Shown: positions 14,290 to 19,202 of the stretch, in pieces | How the letters are laid out: each line of letters begins with the position of its first letter | Position numbering within the stretch: position 1 is the first letter of the stretch | Assembly: GCA_964627665.1 (NCBI GenBank) | Contig: CAZVKG010000073.1 | Coordinates: 1-19,202, forward strand | Length of the DNA stretch: 19,202 nucleotides | Reading direction: 5' to 3' | DNA from: UBA1351 sp964627665 | GTDB taxonomy: Bacteria; Bacillota; Clostridia; Lachnospirales; Vallitaleaceae | The notes under the pieces: generated by a model | Database searches by the model: none | What the model saw: the letters and a program-made list of their open reading frames with translations, nothing else | Told to the model about the DNA's origin: nothing | Program-made: the position numbers and the translations under genes

Positions 14290-16710
14290 TTATGGCTCAG
14301 GAGTCGGATCCGGTTCCGGCAATGCTACTAGATCAACATCTATTGTTGTTCCTACATTGATTTCTCCATTATGAGGATTTTGACTATCTATAATATCATT
14401 ATTAGTATAGTCTCTATTAAAATTAAGTTTAATCTTAGCACCTTCGCGATTGATATCCTTCTGCCATTGTAGTATTTTGCTAACCGATTGTCCCGAAAAA
14501 TCTCTCACCGGAACCAAGCCTTGTGACACTTCAAGGTTTAATGTTCTACCTATGGGAAGATAATCATTCCTATAGTTTTGATCAACAACCGTATCTACTT
14601 CTGAGCCATGGTATATTTCTTCTAAATCAAAGCTTATTTTATTTTCGGCACACCATGCAATCGCCTCATCTACAGTTAAACCTGTCAAGTCTCTAATGAA
14701 GGTTCCACCGTCAAATCCGGAAATTTTCACATCAATCTCTTCGTCAAGGTCAATATAATCCTCACGAATAGATTGATAAAGTATGGTGCCTTTTGGCTCT
14801 GTTGTGTTACGTATTATATCAAAATCAACAGAGATATCTGCACCTTTGGCATTCACTTCATTAACCCATTCTAAAAGATCTAACCTGGATTGACCGACAA
14901 AGCTTCGAATAGATAATGGCCCTAAAGATACACGAATCACAAGCTGTTCATCCTTTGGAATTTGTTTATCTCTATAGTTTTGAGAAATAATCTCTCCAAC
15001 ATCTTCATCTTCATCATAATATTCTTCGAATCGATAGCTCACATCATTTGCTTCGCACCATGCGATAATCTCAGCTTTATCCCATGACGTCATCTTGGGG
15101 ACAATGACACCATCATCCGTTCCTGAGACTTCGACGTAGACAATAGCGTCCAAGGGAATATAGTCTTCTTTGATAGATTGGTCAAGTATGGTTCCTCGAG
15201 TTTTATTTGTATCAACGACATAGTCATAAGTAATGATAACTTGGCCACCTTTGGCATTCACATTCTTTTGCCATTCAAGTAGTTCTAGGCGACTACGCTC
15301 TTCAAAGTTATCAATCGTTATCTTTCCTAATGATTGATAGACATACATTTGTGCATTTGCCGGAATAATTCCTTCTACAATACTTTGTCCAAATAGCGTA
15401 TCATAAGGATACTGATCATTGTAGCGCTCTACAAAATTCAAGGAAATATCATTTTCCATTGCCCAAAGTTCAGCCTCAAATTTTGACATATCTGTCATAT
15501 CGATGACTTGAACACCTGAATTCTTGGCCACTTCTAGAATAACCGTGTCTTTTTGATCGACCATTGTACCTTTTTTTATGCTCTGGCTTAAAACGGTATC
15601 TTTTATCTTTTCTGTCGTCTCAACTTCTTTGAAAATAACAGTAATGTCCATGGATTCCGCTAAAACTTCAGCAGATTGGCGATCTAAGTTAATAAAGCTT
15701 GGAACACTAGCATTTCCTTTCGATACCCTTAACGTTACTATTGTATCACTCAATATTGATGCTCCTGCTTCTAAATCTTGGGAAATAACCATCCCGACAT
15801 CTCTTGTACTTTCAACTTCTCGAACAAAGATTTGTATGTTTTTTAGACCCGCTAGACTTGATGCTTCAGAGGATGATAACCCGACAAAATTCGGTAATTC
15901 AACAGCTTCGCCAAGAGAAATCACAACTTCCAATACATCTTTTCTAGGCATTTCTTCACCACCTTTAACACTTTGACGAATAACCAATCCGGCTTCTACA
16001 TATTCACTTTCTTCTTCAATAAAGGTCACCACAATTTTATTTTCTTCTGCCCATTTATTTACTTCGTTCTTCGTTGAACGATAAAAATCTTTGATTGTGA
16101 TAAGATCAGATACTTCTTCCGGACCTCTTGATATGGTGATACGTACACGATTTTTTCGTAAGAATTCGTCCTCTGATCCATCAATGATTTTATATTCAAT
16201 AACAAAATCTTCTTCGATTTTATCACTATTTTCACGTGTAATTGTTACTCCGGTTAATTGATTTTCTTCAATCCATTGTTGAATCTCAGGATAAGTTGCA
16301 TTCTCTAAATCAATCATTTGAATTTTTTCTTCCGGATCCGGGCCTTTAGAAAAAATCACTTCTAGTTCTTTTCCTTTTTGAATACGCTCTCCGGCAGGAA
16401 CACTTTGTTCCAAAACATAGTCTTTTTCAATATCTAGACTAAATTCTTGTTTGGCTATCAATGCAATATCATTTTTTTCCGTCCATTCACTCACTTGTCC
16501 CACATTCCATTCACTCATATCCGGGACTTCAACACCTCTAAACACCAAAAAATACAGGAGTAAAAAAACAATTCCTGCAATAATAATACCTCCAATAAGC
16601 ATGGGTTTATAATTTTTTTTATTGGCAATGAAAACTTCTTCACCGAAGCTCTCCGGCTTCGGTGAAGAAAATTCATCCAAAAAACTTTTTTTCTCAGGTT
16701 CTTTTGACAT
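14290..16710 (-). CDS. Single-pass membrane protein with about eleven PASTA-like repeats, no kinase domain
   Basis: An 806-residue protein with a short charged cytoplasmic tail (1-34), one membrane helix (about 36-57), then only PASTA-like repeats to the end: roughly 60-123, 130-196, 203-267, 270-332, 335-397, 400-462, 464-530, 535-597, 599-665, 669-731 and 733-796, and a proline-rich tail LPEPDPTPEP. Each repeat has the PASTA pattern: an opening VP-D-like strand, a helix often ending in a Trp (EW, QW, AW), a strand ending in QS or QN, a turn, and VxVSxG. PASTA domains bind peptidoglycan stem peptides or act as rods in Ser/Thr kinases and penicillin-binding proteins. No kinase, transpeptidase or hydrolase domain is present. 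The start overlaps the ATPase stop (TAATG), so expression is coupled to the ABC transporter. Function is unknown; a cell-wall-contacting partner of the transporter is my inference. Confidence 0.85.
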   Translation of the reverse strand: MSKEPEKKSFLDEFSSPKPESFGEEVFIANKKNYKPMLIGGIIIAGIVFLLLYFLVFRGVEVPDMSEWNVGQVSEWTEKNDIALIAKQEFSLDIEKDYVLEQSVPAGERIQKGKELEVIFSKGPDPEEKIQMIDLENATYPEIQQWIEENQLTGVTITRENSDKIEEDFVIEYKIIDGSEDEFLRKNRVRITISRGPEEVSDLITIKDFYRSTKNEVNKWAEENKIVVTFIEEESEYVEAGLVIRQSVKGGEEMPRKDVLEVVISLGEAVELPNFVGLSSSEASSLAGLKNIQIFVREVESTRDVGMVISQDLEAGASILSDTIVTLRVSKGNASVPSFINLDRQSAEVLAESMDITVIFKEVETTEKIKDTVLSQSIKKGTMVDQKDTVILEVAKNSGVQVIDMTDMSKFEAELWAMENDISLNFVERYNDQYPYDTLFGQSIVEGIIPANAQMYVYQSLGKITIDNFEERSRLELLEWQKNVNAKGGQVIITYDYVVDTNKTRGTILDQSIKEDYIPLDAIVYVEVSGTDDGVIVPKMTSWDKAEIIAWCEANDVSYRFEEYYDEDEDVGEIISQNYRDKQIPKDEQLVIRVSLGPLSIRSFVGQSRLDLLEWVNEVNAKGADISVDFDIIRNTTEPKGTILYQSIREDYIDLDEEIDVKISGFDGGTFIRDLTGLTVDEAIAWCAENKISFDLEEIYHGSEVDTVVDQNYRNDYLPIGRTLNLEVSQGLVPVRDFSGQSVSKILQWQKDINREGAKIKLNFNRDYTNNDIIDSQNPHNGEINVGTTIDVDLVALPEPDPTPEP
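14325..15513 (-). repeat. Higher-order 135-residue tandem duplication within the PASTA protein
   Basis: Repeats 6 to 11 alternate between two types, in units of about 135 residues (405 bp). Type A (repeats 6, 8, 10) has helix tryptophans at 416, 551 and 686. Type B (repeats 7, 9, 11), with LLEW...VNAKG-like helices, has them at 480, 615 and 749. Shared stretches include NVNAKG and EVNAKG, GTILDQSI and GTILYQSI, and AWCEAN and AWCAEN. The array probably grew by duplication of a repeat pair. Confidence 0.75.
16636..16669 (-). other. Strong mRNA hairpin inside the start of the PASTA gene
   Basis: Perfect 13-bp inverted arms TTCTTCACCGAAG (16636-16648) and CTTCGGTGAAGAA (16657-16669) surround an 8-base loop. 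The hairpin covers codons 14 to 25 of the PASTA gene. On the minus strand it is followed by GTTTTC, a weak U-rich stretch. It may tune translation or cause partial termination between the ABC transporter genes and the PASTA gene. It could also be chance from repeated Glu/Ser/Phe codons. Confidence 0.55.
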
Positions 16711-17402
16711 TACTCGTTCCCTTTCATTTCTTCAAGTTTTCCTTCATTTAAACGTAAAGCAATATCTGAAGAAGCAGCAACATCATCGGAGTGGGTAACA
16801 AGAATAATTGTCTTACCATATTCTCTCGATAATCGCTTGAATAATTCGATGACCTCATTTGACGTTGCTGTATCCAACGCTCCTGTCGGCTCATCACCAA
16901 ACACTAAGGATACATCTTTAGCTAAGGCTCTTGCAATTGCAACTCTTTGTTGCTCACCACCGGATAGCTTGTTCACTCGACGATCCGCTTTAGATTGTAC
17001 AATTCCAACGCTACTTAATATCTTATAGGATAATTCCTTTTTATTTGGTGGAGCTTTTTTATCAGTAATATAAAAACTCGATTCTACATTTTCTACTCCG
17101 TTTAAATAATCAGTAAGATTGTATTTTTGAAAAATAATCGCCATACAATTTCTTCGATATTTCGTGAATCCGATTTTTTGAATATTTTCACCTTCGTATT
17201 CTATTGTACCGGATTCCGGTTTATCCAGTGCACTTGCTAACGCTAATAGTGTACTCTTTCCGGAACCTGAGGGTCCTAAAATTGTATAAAACTTTCCTTT
17301 TTCAAATGCATAGGATAATCCATTAAGAATTACGCGCTTTTTACCACCATCTATATAACTATAACTTACATTCTTTAATTCAAACTGTATTTCTTTTTCC
17401 AT
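16710..17402 (-). CDS. ABC transporter ATPase, MacB/LolD/FtsE type
   Basis: Cytoplasmic nucleotide-binding subunit of 230 residues. All catalytic motifs are present: Walker A GPSGSGKS (43-50), the Q-loop IIFQKYNL (89-96), signature LSGGEQQRVAIARAL (146-160), Walker B LVFGDE (166-171), D-loop GALDTA and switch His in LVTHS (H204). Size, signature and the FtsX-type permease partner place it in the MacB/LolD/FtsE group (type VII ABC systems), which couple ATP hydrolysis to periplasmic motion rather than classical membrane transport. The ATG at 17402 follows GGGAGGG by eight bases, 14 bases after the permease stop, and the stop overlaps the PASTA start. The substrate or partner is unknown; the PASTA protein is the obvious candidate. 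Confidence 0.95.
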   Translation of the reverse strand: MEKEIQFELKNVSYSYIDGGKKRVILNGLSYAFEKGKFYTILGPSGSGKSTLLALASALDKPESGTIEYEGENIQKIGFTKYRRNCMAIIFQKYNLTDYLNGVENVESSFYITDKKAPPNKKELSYKILSSVGIVQSKADRRVNKLSGGEQQRVAIARALAKDVSLVFGDEPTGALDTATSNEVIELFKRLSREYGKTIILVTHSDDVAASSDIALRLNEGKLEEMKGNE

Positions 17403-17416
17403 ATCATTTACCCTCC

Positions 17417-18817
17417 CTAGTCTTGTAATACTTGTCGCGGTTTAAACATCATTATTATGGATAGCGGCACTAGACTTGCAAATATTAGTAACGCGATATT
17501 AATAACAAAGAGTTTAAAAATCACTTCTTGATTAATGGATACATTAAAGTCTTCTGCAATATTATTCATATCGACATCACCAAAGACACTTGTATCATAA
17601 TACCCATAGTACATATTATTTCCTTGTCCTGGCGCCGACTCCTCTTCAACTAATTGATTTTCTACAATCCAATCACTGACAAAAGTGCTTGACACATTAC
17701 TCATTAAAATAGCAAGGACAAAAGCGACTAAGCCGATACATAATATTTCATAGACAAATTGTAATATAATACGGAATTTTGATTCACCACAGGATAGCAA
17801 CAAACCTACTTCAAACTTACGATCACGTACAAAAATACTGACAATGGCAATGATAATTATGATTCCTGCACCAAAAACAACCCAAATGAGTAACGAAGCG
17901 ATTAAGGATATTAAGTCTAATGGTTTTGTTAATGTATCAAATTGTGTGGTTGCGGCATCTAAGTAGTTATACTCTGATGGCAATTTGCTTGTACTACGCT
18001 CTACAAATCCATCCACTTCAAGAGGGTCGTCTAACATAAAGATAATACGATTGACATATTCCATAACTTCTGTTTCTTCCGGATACATAGCCATCATCAT
18101 ATTACGATTAAATTCATAAGATACAAAAAATGTATTCCCCATATGTCCTTCTTGAATTCCGTCATAGATACCTAGCACCTCAAGTTCATATGTATTTTCT
18201 TCCCAATCAAAGAGTTCCATAAAATCTCCGACAACCAAGTTATTGCGTTCAGCGAGTTCTCGTGTAATTAACGCATAGGGATATCCATCTTTTACTTGAG
18301 CTTCCGTCGGAAAATTACCATCCAATAAAAAATAATTTCCTTCTGAAAATTCAAGTGGTTCTGCTACATTTCCACCGTTAAGTTGAAAATACACGTTATC
18401 CTTAATCTCATTACCTTCTTCATCAAAATATGTATTATCATAATATTCTTTTTGACCGTCACGTTCCCAATATTCTGCTGTTTTCATCGAATTACTCATT
18501 AATGAATTTGAATTCGTATAATACACTTGACTAACAACCGAATCTGTTGCAATATCTTCTGCAACAGTCTTTGATAGTTGCAGTTTCATATAGTCTTCTT
18601 CTGCCAGTTCTTCACTATAGGCTTTCTGATAATCCGCCTTATATTCAACCGCTGCACCCAGTTGCTTTCGTATATAAACTTTCGACTCATCAATACTGTT
18701 TTGAATAATAACACCGGTAAATAACAAACTAAATACAACAAATAGTATGGCAAAAATCATTAATACCTTTGCCGGTTTTCTAATCAAACTTAAGAAACCA
18801 TGTTTTAAAATTCTCAC
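17417..18817 (-). CDS. ABC transporter permease, FtsX/MacB-like
   Basis: A 466-residue integral membrane protein with the four-helix MacB/FtsX layout: TM1 (about 18-38), a large extracytoplasmic domain (about 40-300), then TM2 (about 303-329), TM3 (about 351-374) and TM4 (about 432-456). After TM2 comes the coupling-helix region RDRKFEVGLLLSCGESKFRI (331-350), which matches the R-x-x-E-x-G-x-L...G pattern of FtsX-domain permeases. A second, smaller extracytoplasmic loop (375-431), acidic and rich in Asn and Tyr, separates TM3 and TM4. The start is a GTG at 18817, six bases after AGAGG. It is the first gene of the operon with the ATPase and PASTA protein. The outer domain has no motif I can assign. 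Confidence 0.92.
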   Translation of the reverse strand: MRILKHGFLSLIRKPAKVLMIFAILFVVFSLLFTGVIIQNSIDESKVYIRKQLGAAVEYKADYQKAYSEELAEEDYMKLQLSKTVAEDIATDSVVSQVYYTNSNSLMSNSMKTAEYWERDGQKEYYDNTYFDEEGNEIKDNVYFQLNGGNVAEPLEFSEGNYFLLDGNFPTEAQVKDGYPYALITRELAERNNLVVGDFMELFDWEENTYELEVLGIYDGIQEGHMGNTFFVSYEFNRNMMMAMYPEETEVMEYVNRIIFMLDDPLEVDGFVERSTSKLPSEYNYLDAATTQFDTLTKPLDLISLIASLLIWVVFGAGIIIIIAIVSIFVRDRKFEVGLLLSCGESKFRIILQFVYEILCIGLVAFVLAILMSNVSSTFVSDWIVENQLVEEESAPGQGNNMYYGYYDTSVFGDVDMNNIAEDFNVSINQEVIFKLFVINIALLIFASLVPLSIIMMFKPRQVLQD

Positions 18818-18858
18818 ACCACTTACCTCTTTTCTCTATATTTTATATGTTTTATATT

Positions 18859-18882
18859 GACCCTTAATGATTCGGGCGTCAA
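18859..18882 (-). promoter_or_regulatory. Possible promoter of the ABC-PASTA operon
   Basis: On the minus strand TTGACG (18882-18877) is followed by CCCGAATCATTAAGGGTCAATATAAAA in two pieces: a 17-base spacer would give CAATAT and a 19-base spacer ATATAA as the -10. Neither is ideal. It lies 40 to 60 bases before the GTG start and just downstream of the palindrome at 18889-18902. The exact -10 is uncertain. Confidence 0.45.
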
Positions 18883-18888
18883 ACCCTT

Positions 18889-18902
18889 TGATAATATTAT
18901 CA
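18889..18902. promoter_or_regulatory. Perfect AT-rich palindrome upstream of the ABC-PASTA operon
   Basis: TGATAATATTATCA is a perfect 14-bp palindrome 6 bases upstream of the putative -35. Its half-site TGATAAT is the same as the half-site of the Bacillus Fur box (TGATAATnATTATCA), but the central base is missing, so the half-sites are spaced 7-0-7 rather than 7-1-7. It may be an operator for a Fur-like or unrelated dimeric regulator. The family cannot be decided from this. Confidence 0.45.
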
Positions 18903-18994
18903 CATAATTAACCTCATTCCTATGCCTTTCTTGTTTTTTAATCCACTTTTAATGTTCATCTATTTAACCTTCTTTTAAGACGAACAAAGCACAT

Positions 18995-19059
18995 AAAAAG
19001 TTTCATATAATATATAACAAATTTTAAAAAGTTTTGTTACAGTAAACATGAAACTTTTT
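18995..19059. repeat. 65-bp imperfect inverted repeat in the 326-bp gap right of the ABC permease
   Basis: Outer arms AAAAAGTTTCAT (18995-19006) and ATGAAACTTTTT (19048-19059) are perfect over 12 bp. An inner pair, TAACAAA (about 19015-19021) and TTTGTTA (about 19033-19039), can extend the cruciform. It ends one base before the 25-A tract. The rest of the gap (18818-19143) holds the putative promoter, the 14-bp palindrome and the terminator; I see no RNA gene. A 19-codon reading frame (18900-18959) is discussed among the findings. Confidence 0.6.
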
Positions 19060-19060
19060 C

Positions 19061-19115
19061 AAAAAAAAAAAAAAAAAAAAAAAAACAGCCACACAGCAAT
19101 TTGCTATGCAACCGT
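19061..19115 (-). terminator. Terminator of the gene at the right edge, with a 25-base T tract
   Basis: On the minus strand ACGGTTGCATAGCAA (19114-19100) pairs with TTGCTGTGTGGCTGT (19099-19085), allowing several G-U pairs and a small loop. It is followed by an unbroken run of 25 Ts (A in the given strand, 19061-19085). This ends the transcript of the gene whose stop codon is at 19144. The T tract is far longer than the 6 to 9 bases usual for such terminators. Confidence 0.85.
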
Positions 19116-19143
19116 CTTATATTATCAAATCATTATATATTAA

Positions 19144-19200
19144 CTACGCGTTAACTTTACCTTTTGCTGTCTCTACTAAAGAAGTAAATGCAGATTGATC
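19144..19200 (-). CDS. C-terminal fragment of an unidentified protein, cut by the window edge
   Basis: One minus-strand frame is open from the right edge to a TAG at 19146-19144 and encodes the last 18 residues, DQSAFTSLVETAKGKVNA. A strong terminator starting about 30 bases after the stop supports a real gene end in this frame. The other frames contain stops within the first few codons or continue into the terminator. The fragment is too short for me to name the protein. Confidence 0.6.
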   Translation of the reverse strand, partial: DQSAFTSLVETAKGKVNA

Positions 19201-19202
19201 AT

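Noticed and set aside
14290..16710. PASTA protein as a Ser/Thr kinase of the PknB/StkP type
   Set aside because: The cytoplasmic part is only about 34 residues with no kinase motifs, and no kinase or matching phosphatase gene lies nearby.
18850..18902. Short reading frame ending NIIKGFDARIIKGQYKTYKI on the minus strand
   Set aside because: It has no start codon after the upstream in-frame stop, overlaps the putative promoter and palindrome, and resembles no family I know.
19000..19011. GTTTCATATAAT identical to 12 bases of the kduI operator, in the gap right of the ABC permease
   Set aside because: The second half-site is absent (ATATAAC instead of GAAAC at the right spacing), the region is very AT-rich, and the sequence is already explained as one arm of the local inverted repeat.
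1..19202. CRISPR arrays, tRNA or rRNA genes, insertion sequences, prophage genes
   Set aside because: I saw no regularly spaced direct repeats, no cloverleaf or rRNA sequences, and no transposase, integrase or phage-type genes on either strand.

Overview
The window looks like part of the chromosome of a low-GC, anaerobic, fermentative member of the Firmicutes, most likely class Clostridia. The evidence is the AT-rich base composition, strong AGGAGG-type ribosome binding sites with TTG and GTG starts, two [FeFe]-hydrogenase maturases, acetate kinase, a c-di-AMP (ydaO-type) riboswitch, and the carboxyspermidine route to polyamines. The species cannot be named from sequence alone. Almost everything is on the minus strand; only hydF and hydG are on the plus strand.

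Layout, left to right. Positions 1-228 hold a complete minus-strand c-di-AMP riboswitch module (promoter, aptamer, terminator) whose target gene lies off the left edge. Positions 229-4624 hold a polyamine operon, read from right to left: arginine decarboxylase speA, carboxy(nor)spermidine dehydrogenase, carboxy(nor)spermidine decarboxylase nspC. Positions 4708-7199 hold a YesM/LytS-type sensor kinase translationally joined to a TRAP-type substrate-binding lipoprotein, with no TRAP membrane subunits and no response regulator in view. Positions 7352-9907 hold a hexuronate catabolic cluster (kduD, kduI and an IclR-family regulator), with two near-identical 17-bp operator-like palindromes around the kduI promoter and a weaker relative upstream of the regulator. 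Positions 10230-12879 hold hydF and hydG. Positions 12951-14144 hold ackA. Positions 14290-18817 hold a three-gene operon: a FtsX/MacB-type ABC permease, its ATPase, and an 806-residue single-pass membrane protein with about eleven PASTA-like repeats and no kinase domain. The right edge has the last 18 codons of an unidentified minus-strand gene followed by a strong terminator with a 25-base homopolymer tract.

How the genes fit together. KduI and KduD convert unsaturated-uronate breakdown products (from pectin, alginate or glycosaminoglycans) to 2-keto-3-deoxygluconate, probably under IclR-family control. The resulting fermentation would use AckA for ATP and acetate, and an [FeFe] hydrogenase (HydF and HydG build its H-cluster) to dispose of electrons. 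The polyamine operon would make spermidine or norspermidine from arginine-derived diamine without S-adenosylmethionine decarboxylase.

The best candidate for something undescribed is the ABC permease / ATPase / multi-PASTA operon. It has the architecture expected of a FtsEX-like mechanotransmission complex, but its third component is a long extracytoplasmic peptidoglycan-binding-type rod rather than a hydrolase. Second is the sensor kinase fused into an operon with an orphan TRAP binding protein. Functions are inferred from motifs read by eye; no database search was run.
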